From Nelumbo lutea (taxonomy: Eukaryota; Streptophyta; Magnoliopsida; Proteales; Nelumbonaceae), in the NCBI GenBank assembly GCA_022828595.1, contig JAKGHH010000003.1, positions 60,439,759 to 60,503,758 of the forward strand: a stretch of DNA of 64,000 nt, read 5' to 3'. How positions within the stretch are numbered: the first letter of the stretch is position 1; every line of letters begins with the position of its first letter. Below are positions 16,505-29,423 of this stretch, piece after piece. The notes beneath the pieces were generated by a model. It was not told where the DNA came from. It worked only from the letters and a program-made list of their open reading frames with translations, and did not search any database. The position numbers and the translations under genes are program-made.

Positions 16505-16561
16505 AAGCACGCTTTGAAGTTCGGGGGACCAAAGTACAAGGTACTAATATGCAATTTTCCC
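16505..16561. repeat. Short remnant resembling the right TIR of the Mutator-like family at 39.8 and 49.5 kb
   Basis: The order gttcgggggaccaaagt, ggtactaatatgcaattttccc corresponds to gttcggggaccaaaatgg and gggtactaatcgagaatttttcc at the right end of the 49.5-51.5 kb element. No left end is found. Confidence 0.45.
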
Positions 16562-17000
16562 TTTATACTTCTACTAGTTAGTACCTGTGTGATGCAAAGG
16601 CTTAATGAGTGGAATATGACAAATCTAAATTTAATGAAGTTTAATTCCATTTTATTTTATTAAATGTATTTTAATTTTATTTAATTTAAATTATAAAGAT
16701 CCCCTGAACTAGGAGCGCAAATTTCATCCTTACAAATCACATTCTTTGCAATGCATGACTATAAGAGCTATGAAGACAGAGTTCAGATTTTGCAAGGATA
16801 AAATCTGAATTTGTACTATAGGTTTAGTAGAAATGGTAGCAAGGTAGGGTTTGGCTGGGTTTTGCAAATCTTGTCCTTGACCCCAAATGCAAATACATGA
16901 GGATCTCGAATTTCTCTCACCCTGGCCTAGTGATTCTTACTTGTAAATATATATATTTTTTATTTTTCTAAAACCTACCTAGAACTATATTGTATTATTT

Positions 17001-17010
17001 GTATAATATA

Positions 17011-17050
<40 letters not shown>
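17001..17050. repeat. (TA)n microsatellite
   Basis: A run of about 20 TA dinucleotides preceded by degenerate ataatata units. Confidence 0.95.
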
Positions 17051-17054
<4 letters not shown>

Positions 17055-18640
17055 GTTATATATTATACTACACATGCCCCATCCTTGATTCCTAGAGTTT
17101 TGGGTTTCCCAAACTCCGATTAATGGTTAAAAAATGTACCTTGACCAAGGCAATGTAGGGTGGATCCCCATAGGGACTAGTTAAATTGCTTTCTCCAGGG
17201 GTCAACACCAAATACCTCTTGTACTTTCTTTTGCAACAAAGACCTCTTGAACTTTTATGTTGCAACAAAGATCCCCTTTTGATAGTGTTCTGTCAATTAA
17301 TTTTGGAAAAGATTCTAATTTGGTTGTTTAAAGCTTTTTAAATGTCAAAGTTGTCCTTTTATTATTTGTGCGGGTGATTTTACCTTTTTCACTTACACTT
17401 TGATCACCCAACAATTCTTGAAAACAACTGGATCCCCTTTCTTCTTCACCATAGTCAAGTTGGAAAAGACACCAAAGGGATTTTTGAAGCAATTTCTTCT
17501 TAGACAAACAAACTACATCAGTAAACACCTAGGTGAAAGCAAAGGTGAGTGTATCCCTCAACAATTCCTTCTATTTCAATGAGTCCACTCTGATACAAGT
17601 TCTCACAGGGTTAAGGTTCATCTAGGTAACAAAAATATTGGTTCTCATATGGTTAAAATAGTTGGCATGGAAATTATATGATGTTTTGAAATCATGTAAT
17701 TTTGTGGATGCATGTGCATTGTTTCTCTTGTCTAACTTACATTTATTTCATATTGTTTTCAAAATATCATTCCTTTTGGCAATGGCTAAGCCCTCTAGCA
17801 TAAAACCACAGTTAGTGAACTTCAAATCCAATTGTAGTTTTGTAATGGTTGTCCTCTTCAACCCAACTAGCTTAATTTGATATTAATGTCATGGATATGG
17901 GTTGGCCACATATGACATCCTAAGTCTAGGGACAAGATTACAAAGTATCAATTGTTTTATCAAGCTAATCCTGTTGATGTTAGCCTAGGCACCAACCTAG
18001 CTTATGTAAACAATGATCACAACCTAAACTACAAAAAATTTGAATTGCCCAAAAAGATTTATAAGTTGAAACATACGACCATGTTTCAAACTCAACTAAT
18101 TGTCCCATATATACAAGGCACAAATGTCTTATGAGATGATGATTTGTTATCTCCCTCTAAGATTTAGCTTTGGTGGGGAAATCAAATGACTTGCCTCACA
18201 TCCAAGGTCAAGCTACCTCTGCCAACAGACAATGCCTATTGTCACAACCTCTTTTGAACAACTACTAGTTTTTGGTACATGTCTCCACAAAAAAAAGGTT
18301 CACCATTCTTTCCTTTTGCACTGAAAAAGTGGAAAAGAAAAAAAGTCCATGTGGTAGAATGGAACATCTCATCTCATTTGCAGAAACTGTTAGAGCTCCA
18401 ACTTGGTTTGGAAATCTTAGTTCTCATATGGATATAGTGTGAATAAATTCTTGAGCAAACCTGTTTTAATTTTCTTTATTTGTTCTTGTTTTCAAAATAG
18501 CATTCCTTTTGCATTTATTTTGAAAATCCTGGTTCTCATATGGATAGCTAGAGTGTTTACAATTTATGTCAATAACCTTGATTTTTAATGATGGGGAATA
18601 GGCTCAAATTTTATGTTACTACATAAATGATTTAGCTGCA
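17051..18640. other. Unassigned intergenic DNA
   Basis: AT-rich, with no recognised protein domain, terminal repeat or RNA gene. The short open frames here have no family resemblance. A phrase (ttctcatatgg with variations) recurs near 17642, 18421 and 18535, too diverged to define a repeat. Confidence 0.5.
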
Positions 18641-19007
18641 TCTTAGGTGGCATTTGGTAAATCTGAAGTCTGAATATACAAAAGAAACAAAAAATGCAAA
18701 AATATTTCAAAAAATGAAGAAGGTGCAAAAAATTTGCTAAAAATGTAAAAAACAAATCATACAAAAATAAAATTTTAACATGGTTAGATGGCTACATCAT
18801 AGTTGAGAAATTAATGACATGGACAAGAATGAATAACATGTTACAAAATTCTTGCCCACAACCACATTCTTTTTAGAATGAAAAGTCAGCCCCATAGCAC
18901 AAAAGTTGACTAGCCTACAACATGAAAAAAATCATGCCCCATTGCTCATTTCATTCGTTGAAGAAACTCTACCTATAAAACTATTGCTATAGATGTTTAC
19001 TTTTGCG

Positions 19008-19232
19008 AAATCACTTTTTACAAAAATACTTTTATGAAAGCAATTTTTACAAAAATACTTTTACGAAGCACTTTTACATGAAAGCACTTTTATGAAAGCA
19101 CTTTTACAAAAGTACTTTTATGAAAGTACTTTTATAAAAGCACTTTTACAAAAGTATTTTCATGAAAGTACAAAAGCACTTTTAGGAAAGTACTTTTACA
19201 AAAGCACTTTTGTGAAAGTACTTTTACAAAAC
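19008..19232. repeat. Array of short inverted/tandem units 'acttttacaaaag'
   Basis: About fifteen units of 14-16 bp, such as cacttttacaaaagtac and tacttttatgaaagcac, follow each other. Because cttt...aaag is self-complementary, the array could fold into many small hairpins. It lies inside a possible TIR element: ggtggcatttggtaaa near 18650 against aaccaaacatggcc near 19480. The flanking triplets (TTA and TAA) do not match, so the element call is only suggestive. Confidence 0.8.
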
Positions 19233-19619
19233 ATCTATGCCAATTAGTAAACATTGACTATTGGAGACCTAGACTGGCGGTTTGTGAATACCGACAATTT
19301 TTTTTTGAAGAATGAAAATGAGCAACATAGGACACTTGTCAGTCTAAAAAGAATTTATTTTTAGGAAAAAAGTGTTTGCTTCATAGTGGTATTTTCTCAT
19401 TCGGCCTTTTTTTACCCCTTCTTTTCCATTTTAGAATTTCATCTTAGGTTAAAATGAGAAAGAATGAGAATTGAACCAAACATGGCCTAAGTAAGCAAGG
19501 ACATCAAGTATAATATAATGTTTTAAGACAAAATAGATGAGATAAATTGCAAAAGATACAATTTGATAAAGGAGATAATTTATTCACAAGTTTGTGTTTG
19601 GTTGGATGTAAATGAAAGA

Positions 19620-20400
19620 GTTTTTTTTTTCTTTTTTGATAAATGATAAAATTTTTATTAGGACAAATGGAAGCATCACATGATTACGGAATACATCCAG
19701 CAGAGGCACGAGATGCAGCCCCAGCTAGAAACAAAATTCCTACTGGGCCCAAAATAATTCATACTTATGCACTCCCCTATTTTGCAAAGAATTTAACCAT
19801 TCCATTAGCTGAATGCCTTTCCCATTGGACAACTATTCTTATGCCTTTAACAAGCCATTTGAATCTTTTCATATATTCTTTGTATATCCAAGCTATAGTT
19901 TTAGGTTCCTTCGACCACCCTATTACCAGTTTAGAGTCACCTTCAACTAACATTATCATAATTTAATTCTCTAGCAATCTGTATTCCTCGTAAGACAGCT
20001 TGAAACTCCACAAAACTAAGTCCCCTATTTTAATTGGACCTGAGAAAACAATAACAACATGACCTTCAGAGTTTTTAAAATTCCCCCTATACTAGTTTGA
20101 TTCCCTAGACTGTTGCCATCAAAATTCAATTTGATGAAGTCATCTTTTGGAGATTTCCAATCCACAACAGATTTATTGTTTTAAGGAGCTATTCTAAGTA
20201 AATGGAAGAGATAGCTCAACAAAGGAGCCCAGAATGATAGGTTTGACAATTGATCTGAGTTCAAAGAGGTCTGTCCTTTTATGCACTAGCTATAGTTACA
20301 ATATGTGCATAAACCCACACAACTGCAACTGAAAATGGCACCACAAATCCATCAAATATCACTTTCTTTGTTATCACCAATTAGGGAGATGCTACAAAAG
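19620..20400 (-). mobile_element. LINE 3' fragment with RNase H domain (minus strand)
   Basis: On the minus strand, DWKSPKDDFIKLNFDGN (about 20160-20110) opens an RNase H domain, followed by GILK, an F-Q-A-V region, LVEGDSKLVIGWSKEPKT (about 19950-19900) and a terminal WLVKGIRIVVQWERHSAN. The order matches the LINE RNase H seen at 3490-3880. The poly(T) run at 19621-19636 is the poly(A) tail of the minus-strand copy. Stops and frameshifts show it is dead. The right boundary is estimated. Confidence 0.8.
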
Positions 20401-21499
20401 AAAACAATTGTCAGATAGTTGTAAATTAAAATGTTATATTCCTAATATCACTTTTTTTTCTATGGAATCATAGGAGCTTACTTTTATTTTCACCATCTCC
20501 CATAGTTTTAATCACTATATTTCTTTGCATTTGTCTTGAAAATTATAGAATTTCCCATGGATCTAATTTTATTTTAGGCTCTAATGGCAAGTGTGGTTAT
20601 TTGTATTTGGATTCTGGATTCACCTCTATTAGCATTTTTCCTTTTGATTGAAGGATGTACAAATTGGGCAGAGAATTAATGATTACAATTTCAACTATGG
20701 TGGTTCCTTTAATTTTGATAGAAGTTGAGGTGTGATCAACCTCAAGGCATTCTCCTTGAGCTTTGCCTTTAGGCGAGCTTCAATGCATGCCAAAGTCATC
20801 AGTCCAATGCCTGGGCATATTTTTGCATATTCAATTTCTCCCAATCCAGTAATTGGATTGGGCTGAAATTTGGATATAGTGAAGCTTAAAAAGTACATAG
20901 GAAACCCTCCAAATCTCAAGCTAGTTGTATTACAGGAGGGCTTTCATCAAGGGAGATTACTACTGCTGGATTTCTGGGACTGTCAACAGTTGGTCAAAGT
21001 CAGACTTTTAGTTATAGGAAGATAAGGCCAACTTTTGTTTACTGTTATGGCAGTTTTAAGCTGTAAAAAGATTTTTTTGTACTCAGACTTCATTTCAAAA
21101 TCCTTGAAATGTTAGGCACATTTCATAAAAAATATTGATGTTGTTAAGAAGATAATTTTGTGGTAATTATTTTTCAAAGAGGTCAAATGTATCTATTTCT
21201 CTTCAAATGTTTAGAATGAAAACATTTTAACCTCAATTCTTTGTTTTAATACTCAAATGTTATGACAATGCTTGTCTCCTCTAATCAAAGGTTTTGGACC
21301 CACTAGTGAGTGTTACATTAGTGTGAGGGTGGGAGTATAGTGGATTGGGTTAAGTGATAAACCTGCACTAACTTGATCTAGTTAGGTTAGGATTAGATCA
21401 GCCTTAATTGCACGGATTTCGGCTGGGTCGGGGTTGAGGTGCACCCATGATCATCATAATCGGTTGGCATTGTAGCATTGAAATATTTTTACCCCTCTT
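20401..21499. other. Unassigned intergenic DNA
   Basis: No recognisable gene or repeat terminus. The open frame at 20695-20919 (minus) has no known family features. Confidence 0.5.
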
Positions 21500-22265
21500 T
21501 AGGGGTGAGCAAATGGGGAGGTTCTACTCGGAATCGAATGGAACCGACCTCAAACCATCCTTGAACTGACCCTACCCAATCTGTTACAAGGTAGGGTTTG
21601 GTTCCAAATTCTTGCAACCGACCCCCACCTAGGCTGGTTCTAGGGTCGAGGGGTTTACCTACCCGAAATGACCCGATGAACAAGCCTTGGTTGACCTTAG
21701 TGGAACGGAACTGACCTTGTTGGAACCTGCCTTGGAACCAAACATTCCTTGAAATAAACCCTAGAATACTTTTGGGGATGTGAAGATTTGAACCTAAGAA
21801 TTCATGGTTACAAAGGCCATGGTGTATCTTGACCATTGAGTTATTAAGTGATTTGATTTGTTTTCATTTTAATATTTGAATGTGTACAATAAGTAGTGTA
21901 AAAGGTAATATTTATAAAATTTAATTTTAATTTATAAGTTTTTAACCATATAATGATAATTTACATATTAAGTTATTCAATTTAATCAATAAAGATAATA
22001 TAAGTTTTAAACTATATATTATATTTCTTAAAAATCAAGTTTTTAAAGAACATGTTTTTTCCCCCTTTTTTTTTGTGAAAGAGGGGAAAGTATAGATTCC
22101 ATGGGTAGACCCTGGAACTGACCCAAAACCACCAAGGCTAGGACCAACCTTGGAACCAACCTTCACATGGTAGGTTCTGGTTCCAAAAACTTGGATCTGA
22201 CTCCTATAGGGTAGGTTTCTGGTTCTGCCATGGAACCGAACCGAACTGGCCGATGCTCACCCCTA
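21500..22265. mobile_element. hAT-like non-autonomous element with perfect 12-bp inverted termini (766 bp)
   Basis: Starts TAGGGGTGAGCA (21500-21511) and ends TGCTCACCCCTA (22254-22265), a perfect inverted repeat with the TAGGGGTG terminus common to plant hAT MITEs. The interior is rich in inverted gaaccgacc / ggttccaag blocks. Flanking octamers (cccctctt and cccagttg) do not match, so the duplication is eroded or the ends came from different copies. There is no transposase. Its last 60 bp belong to the ~650-bp segment duplicated on the other side of the Tat element. Confidence 0.65.
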
Positions 22266-22871
22266 CCCAGTTGGCATCCCTAAGTGTGCATCTCATTCTT
22301 CTAATAAAGTAAACTATTTAAGTTAACAGTTTGGCATTGCTTGTTTGATTTTAAGAACTTATCTCCTTTTTGCATTTAAAAACTCAGTGTTCGTAGGGCC
22401 ATCTTAACTATAAAAAGGAGATAAGTCCTTAAAATAAGGAATGCCAAATGCAGCCTTGGTCTTTTAAACCAAATAAATAGCCATGCTATATGCTTCAAAA
22501 CTTGCCTCCTTTCGGCTGTAGGGCTAGCATTTCCCTATTTCTGAAAGAGAAAGAGATGATACAATAGTAGCAATAACAACACAAGCTTTGGTAGTGGACT
22601 GGAAACAAGTTGATTAATTTGTTTGGAGGTTCTCATATTCAGTTGCATGGGCTAGAACACGGGTGTAACACAAAACTTAAATTGTATCGGGTTAATAATC
22701 TACAAAATCAATTTCCCATCGGTGACCCAATGATTATAGCAGCAACTAGAAATTTAGTTCTGCTACATGATCCGTTTCTATTGCCATGACCATCACTGGT
22801 AGTAATCTTGATCAAACACAAACTTGATGATATGCCTCCAATGGCACCTAACTTTTCTTCCACATACTACC
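22206..22871. repeat. Copy D of a ~650-bp direct duplication flanking the Tat element (left copy)
   Basis: From atagggtaggttt at 22206 to cacatactacc at 22871 this segment matches 34452-35079 along its whole length. It stops exactly at the 5' LTR of the Tat element. Divergence is scattered substitutions plus about 38 bp in this copy (ccctatttctgaaagag region) that are absent from the right copy. Confidence 0.9.
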
Positions 22872-23529
22872 TGATGTGGGCTAGCCAGGACCAGCCCATT
22901 ACGGGTTGGGAGGCCCAACACACTAATGCCTAACAACACCAGCCACAATAGGGGGGAGGAAGCCCTGCTGCCTTCATATAGAGCCAACCGTGGAGCAATT
23001 AAGTGTACTTGCAAGGACCTATCGCTTGACTTCGTATGGCCTTCATCTAGTGTGTTCATCTCCACCAGTCTCCAGCTCGCTCAAGTATAAATATGAGGTA
23101 ACTCTCCCTTGACAAGGGGTCTAGATCCCAAAATTTTGATACAACTCTCTCATTTACTTCCAGCACCTACCTCGCTTCCTTAGCATTTACTCCTAGGGAC
23201 CTAATGCATCCGAGGACTATCATTGAGGCCTCGTCTACACCTCCTCCTACCTCGCACCTCATACTAACTTGAGCATTGGAGTTTCCACCTCGGGTCTCCA
23301 CCTGAGGCCTCTGGCACCTCTTGTTTTGCAATACCTCAGATCTCTAGGAACCTCTTTACCAAGACGATGACCCACCTTCCTCGGCTCCTACCATACTCAG
23401 AAGGGAGCACCTCACCTCGGCCTACAGCCCTCGGCCTCGGCTTACCCCCTTTAGAGTTCTCAGAGTCTTTGGCTTGCCTTCAAAGGAGTGAATTTACCTC
23501 GTTGCCCTCAGCTAATCTAAGCCGCAACA
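22872..23529 (+). repeat. Tat-A 5' LTR (658 bp)
   Basis: Begins TGATGTGGG and ends CCGCAACA just before the PBS. It contains the conserved ctcaagtataaatatgagg promoter block (TATA at 23086-23093) and a long pyrimidine-rich downstream part. It aligns throughout with 33819-34451. Confidence 0.9.
23086..23093 (+). promoter_or_regulatory. TATA box of Tat-A 5' LTR
   Basis: TATAAATA within ctcaagtataaatatgagg. The same block is present in the 3' LTR at 34006-34013 and, slightly changed, in the second Tat LTR near 48210. Confidence 0.7.
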
Positions 23530-23531
23530 AT

Positions 23532-23548
23532 TGGCGCCGTCTTTGGGA
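23532..23548 (+). other. Tat-A primer binding site
   Basis: TGGCGCCGTCTTTGGGA follows the LTR by two bases, the usual PBS form of plant Tat-type elements. Confidence 0.8.
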
Positions 23549-24179
23549 ACGTTGCTAAGGCGATTTGTTAAAAAAAACAATTTATAAAATCTCTAAGCCC
23601 TCCTAAGTTTAAAAATCTTGGTGTGAAGAACCAGGAATAACCAAAAACTAGTCACCTATGAGCAATTTCAGGCTATCCTTGATCGTTTAGACCACCTCAC
23701 TCAGTGCGTGGAAGAAGTTTGCCTCGAGCAGGAGGTCCCTCTCAAGGCGACCGCCCTGCTGGGGTGTCAAAGGATCAAGGTTGACGTGACCCTCAACCCT
23801 CGGCCAGGGCAACAACCTGCTGGCCAAGCAATCAAAGTCGAGCAATAACCGACCCCCCAGTTCACCTCAGAGGAATGCCCAACCTCCCAACCGAAGGGAA
23901 GAAGTGCTTGCTTGATCCGAAGACAATCACTAGCCTTCGGGGCAGCACCACCACCGCCGAAGGGAGGTTCCCAAGGATGATGGACAACCTGACCTCAGAG
24001 TACTCAGGAATCTGAGTTGATACGCACCGAGTCCGTGAATACAGAAGTGGGGCCCACACCTTCGTTGGTCTGGGGCTTTCCGAGTTGCGAGCTGAGCTCG
24101 GAGTCGTCAAAGACGAGCTTCACCAAGTCAAGGAAAGCCGACCGATGCCTCAACTAGTCACGACAACTCCACTGGCCGT

Positions 24180-27100
24180 ATGGATGCATTCACCATGGAA
24201 ATCATTTCGGAGCCTCTCCCCCCACACTTCAAGGCTCATACTTTGGAGATGTGCGATGGCTCCTCGGACCCTGACAACTACCTAGAAAGTTTTCGATCAG
24301 TAATGATACACTACGGGTATTCCGACACCTTGACGTGCTGAACTTTCCAAGCCACCTTCAAGGGGGCAGCACGTTGCTGGTTCTCTAGCCTCCCCTCGAG
24401 GTCAATCAGTTTGTGAGAGCAGTTTTCCAATATGTTCCTCGCTCGCTTCATCAGCAGCAGATAGTGCCAGAAGAGCATCATCTTGCTCATGTCCATTAAA
24501 CAAAAGCCAAGTGAGAGCTTGCGGTCTTACATTGACCGCTTTAAAATGGAAGAGGTCGAGGTGGTTTCAATGCATGCCGCCATCAATGGACTACAAGTTG
24601 GCTTCGCCATCAAGTGCTCGGTCTCCAAGACCTCGCTAAAAACGAAGCTAGAATTCCTCAAAAAAGCCCAAAAGTACTTTACGGACGAAGAGGCTTTAGT
24701 CGGGGACCACCAGGTGAAGGAGGCCGAATGCAATGGTGTGCCCTTGGGAAAGGAAAGAAAGAATGAAGATTGTCATGGTGATGGCGGCAAAGATAACAGG
24801 AAGCTGTCAGCCTCGACCACGGCTTACAGCCAGTTTACGTCACTTAACTCCTCCTAGACTCAAATCTTGATGCAAATAGGCGAGGAGAAGTTTGTGAAGT
24901 GGCTAGAAAAGATGAAGAGGAACCCCAAGAGGGAATCCCATAAAGTACTGTAAGTTTCACCACGACGTCGACCATGACACTGAGGACAACTATGAGTTGA
25001 AGAACGAAATAGAGTCCCTCATTCACTGCGGACACTTAAAGCAGTTCGTCGAAGGCGAAGTTGGCGATTTGTCCTCCCAGCAGCAACAACAACAGTAGCA
25101 GCAACACCAACAGGTCATCGGAGTCATTGACGTCATCGTTGGGGGCTCGGCCTCAGGTGGAGCCTCGACTTCAGCTTGCAAGGCCTACACCAGGCAGTTG
25201 AACATCCTAGGGCCAGCCCCTAAGAGGCCAAAGCAGTATGAGGACCTCTCCTTTACAGGCGAGGACCTTAATGGGATTACAGTCCCCCATGATGATGCAC
25301 TGGTGGTTTTGCCTATAGTAACTAACTTCCTGGTCAAGAGGATTCTCATCGACACTGGCTCCTCGGCAGACATCCTCTTCTATGAAGCCTTTAAAAAAAT
25401 GAAGATAGCGCCAGAGAATCTTCAACCTACTGACATCCTGTTGGTCGGCTTCTCTGGCAATGTCGTTAGGTCGGAAGGAAAGATCACCCTACCAATCATT
25501 GTAGGAACCAAGCCTTGGCATGTGACAAGGATGACAGAGTTCCTTGTCGTGAGGATCAACTACCCCTACAACGCAATCATGGGGAGACCAACCCTTTATG
25601 TGCTGTGAGCCGTCATGTTCTCCTACCACCTCTTCCTCAAATTCCCAACTGAGTATGGTGTCGAAGTTGTTCAGGGGGATCAATATATCGCCCGTTAGTG
25701 CTATGTGGTGGTGCTAAAGAACAAGAACAAAGAAGGATTTCCACTTGTCGGCCTTGACCTCAGGGAAGAGCCGGTGAGTTGAGGCTAACCGGCTGAGGAC
25801 CTCATCTCAGTTCCCATGAACGAGGACGAGCCCGAGAAGACAGTCAGTGTCGGGTCCAACCTTTCCCCAAAGAGCCTATCTGAACTGGTAAGTTTCCTCA
25901 AAACTAATGCCGACGTCTTCGCTTGGTCCGCTGCTGACATACTCGGAATTGACCCTTCGGTCATTATTCACAAGCTGAGTGTGGACCCGAGCTCTAGGCT
26001 GGTTTGGTAGAGGAAAAGGAATTTTGCACTGGAGCGATGGAAGGCCATAGGAAAGGAAGTTGAAAAGCTACTCGACACCGGATTCATCCAAGAGGTATAC
26101 TATCCTAACTGACTGTCAATTGTGTTTTGGTTAAGAAAGCTAATAGGAAATGTCGAATCTGCATTGACTTTACAGACCTTAACCGAGCCTTCCTTAAGGA
26201 CAATTTTCCTTTGCCAAGAATAGACCACCTCGTTGACGCCACTGCAGGATATGAATTGCTTAGCTTTATGGATGCCTTCTCTGGATACAATCAGATAAAG
26301 ATGCACCCCATAGATGAAGAGAAGACCTCGTTCATCACCGAACATGGTACTTATTGCTACAAGGTGATGCCCTTCGGGCTTAAAAATGTAGGAGCTACCT
26401 ACCAACGTCTTGTTAATAAAATGTTCAAGGATTAGATGGGGAGGAATGATGAAGCCTATGTAGATGATATGGTGGTGAAGAGCCTAAAATCCGAGGCCCG
26501 CAGCTCAGACCTAGCTGAGACCTTCATCACTTTGCGAAAGTTTAATATGAAGTTAAACCCCAACAAGTGTGCCTTCAGTGTCACTTCAGGCAAGTTTCTA
26601 GGCTTCACCATCACTCACCGATGTATTGAGGCCAATCCTGATAGGATACAAGCCATATTGGACATGGCACCTCCTCGGTCGGTGAAGGAAACCCAGAAGT
26701 TCACTGGCCAAGTGGCAGTGCTCAACCGCTTCATGTCAAAGTCAGCTGACCGATGTCTTCCCTTCTTCTGAGCCATCAAGAAACTAAAAGATTTCTAGTG
26801 GACGGAGGAATGTCAGCGAGCTTTCAACGAACTCAAGGAGTACCTCGCCTCACCTCCCCTCCTTGCCTGCCCGATCCCAGCTCAGTCTTGATCAAAGAAG
26901 ATGGAGCATAGAAACCGATATACTACGTTAGCAAGGTATTGTGCAATGTCGAAACCAGATACCTCGAGGTGGAGAAACTAGACTTTACTCTCGTGGTTTA
27001 AGCCAGAAAGCTTAGGCCATACTTCTAAGCTCATGCAATCACGGTGTTGACAAATTATCCCCTCAGTGTTGTCCTCGTCAAGCCTAAGACCTTGGGGCAT

Positions 27101-28936
27101 CTGATCAAATGGGCCATCGAGCTTTCCGAATTTGACATATGGTACCAGCTGAGGCCCGCCATCAAAGAACAAGCACTCGCAGATTTTATGACAGTGCGCA
27201 CCTTCAATTGAGCTCTCCCCCGGGCCCCAAAAGATGAATCGGAGAAGGGCACTCAGCTGGAGATGCTCCCCCTGCTTAGAAGCTTTTTGCAGATGGGTTG
27301 TCTAATGCCAAAAGAAGTGGTGCTGGCCTTATCCTTCTCACCCCGGACAACTCAATCATCGAATCTGCGCTAAGGTTCGACTTCCTAGCATCCAACAACG
27401 AATCTAAGTATGAGGCCCTCATCGCCAGATTGCAACTGGTGAAGAACCTTAGCTCCTTGCATATCGAAGCCTTCACCGACTCTCAGTTGTTGGTCAACCA
27501 GGTGAACGACGAGTATGAAGCCAGAGAGCAAAGTATGTCCATGTACCTCCCCAAAGTCCAAGAGATAGCATGCCGTTCCAGTGCTTTACCCTACAACAAG
27601 TCCCACGAGCTGAAAACGTGAGGGCCAATGCCCTATCCAAGTTGGAAAGCACCTCGGGTATGGTCCTCAGCCGCACTGTTTGCATGGAGACGCTACCTCG
27701 GCCAACCACTAGAGAAGCTCAAGTATTATCAATAGAGGTCGAGCCATCATGGATGGACCCCATTATCAACTTCCTCATGGAACAACTGCCCGACGATAGG
27801 AACGAGGCTAGACGACTCCGACGTCAAGTGGCCCACTATACATTGCTTAAAGGAAAGTTATATAGAAGATCCTTCACCCTGCCTTACCTCCGATGCCTCC
27901 ACCCCGAGGAGGGGGAGTACGTTCTGAAAGAAATTCACGAAGGCATATGCAGAAACCACCTCAGCGGTAGGACCCTCACCTAGAAGACGTTGAGGTAGGG
28001 ATATTTATGGCCAACACTTCCCAAAGATGCAACCGAACTTGTGCGAAGATGTGATCAATGCTAGAGGCATGCCAACATATGTCATCAACCTGCGATAACC
28101 CTCTCAGCCTTCAACGGCCCCTGGCCCTTTGCTAAATGGAGAATGGACCTCCTTGGCTCTTTCCCATAAGCAACGGGGGGCAGGAAGTACCTCGTCATCG
28201 CTATGGACTACTTCACAAATTGGGTCGAAGCCGAGCCCATAGCCACTATCATAGCTTGGGAAATCCAGATATTCTTCTGGAAAAACATCATTTGTCGCTT
28301 CAGCCTCCCTCACATTCTAGTCATCGACAATGGAAAGCGGTTCGATGATTGCAAATTTCAAGAGTGGTGTGCCTCCCTCGGCATCAAATATCAGTACACC
28401 TCAGTGGGCTACCCCCAGACAAATGGCCTAACCGAGGTCACCAACAAAACCATCCAAGATGGACTGAAGACGAGGTTAGACCTAGCTAGAGGCCTATGGG
28501 CCGACAAACTGAACAATGTACTCTAGGCATACTGAACCACACCTATGATACATAAGAGGTAATCCCAACAGAGATCGACCAGTCGATGCTCTGAGTCGAA
28601 GCCTACAATGAAGCAGAGAACAATGGAGCCCTCAGAGCCAACCTGGATTTGCTAGAAGAAGCCCGAGAGCAGGCGCAGATCAGGGTAGCTGCTTACTAGT
28701 AATGCGTGGCCCGCTACTACAACTCGAAAGTAAAGGAAAGACACTTCCGAGAAGGGGACCTTGTTCTCAGAAAGGTCATGGTCTCCGAACCTAGAGTAGG
28801 AAAGTTGGGCTGCAACTAGGAAGGCCCCTATACATTCAAGCGATTCCTCGGCTCTAAAACATTTCACTTGGAACACTTGGATGGAAGACCTGTCCCACGG
28901 ACATGGAACTTGGAGAACCTCCAAATGTACTTTCAA
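24180..28936 (+). pseudogene. Tat-A gag-pol polyprotein, inactivated (gag, protease, RT, RNase H, integrase)
   Basis: Domains in order. Gag starts near MDAFTMEI (24180) and includes the Retrotrans_gag core with LRSYIDRFK at 24520-24550. A short Cys/His remnant follows at about 24950-25030. The aspartic protease at 25198-25608 keeps the DTGSSADILF active site. The reverse transcriptase at 26127-26771 keeps FMDAFSGYNQI and YVDDM (26457-26471). RNase H at about 27290-27600 keeps ADG, YEAL and FTDSQ. The integrase at about 27930-28530 keeps the D (RMDLLG), D (VIDNGK) and E (GLTEVTN) positions, with a C-terminal part to about 28936. Many in-frame TAG/TGA/TAA codons and at least one frameshift (about 26110-26130) break it, so no polyprotein can be made. 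Confidence 0.9.
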
Positions 28937-29347
28937 TGAATGTAGTTGCCTAAGGCTAAGTAATGAATGAATGAAGCAAAATGTTCCTCTTCACCTCAAA
29001 TGTTGAATGAATGTCTGTCCTAAGTCCTAAAAAACTCGCGGACGGACTACCTCAGCTCCAAAAAGTTCCTCGTGCCTCTCCAGCCAGACTCTTTCCACCT
29101 ATTCCTTGGAAAGACCTTGCCACACCTCCTTTAGCTGTATTTTGAGGCACTCCCGGACGGACTGCTTGTCCAAGAACGCCTTCCTAAACTTTTGGTATTT
29201 TTCCTCGGTGGCAGAAACTGTCTTTTGGAACTTTTCTCATTCCTTCTAGAGCTTCTCCTCGACAGACTTCTTCTCCTTCTCCACCTTATCAATGCGGAAC
29301 ATCGCTAGCCTCATCCGGTCCCCCAAACCAACGAAGTGTAGGCAGGC

Positions 29348-29423
29348 CTGCAATAGAACCGGTTAGTGACTGAAAGAGTAGGAAGAGAAGGAAATACATA
29401 AAACAAAAATTTATGTGTCTTAC
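29348..29423 (-). other. Intron 2 of the Tat-A antisense ORF (76 bp)
   Basis: Donor GTAAGACAC at 29423 and acceptor TCTATTGCAG ending at 29348. Splicing joins AIYDEGLYYLVV to ACLHFVGLGDRMRLAMFRID and so leads into the coiled-coil exon; reading through the intron leads out of that frame. Confidence 0.65.

Noticed and set aside
18648..19492. Possible Tourist-type element with ggtggcatttggtaaa and aaccaaacatggcc ends
   Set aside because: The ends pair only loosely and the flanking triplets (TTA and TAA) differ, so it is not called as a separate mobile element.
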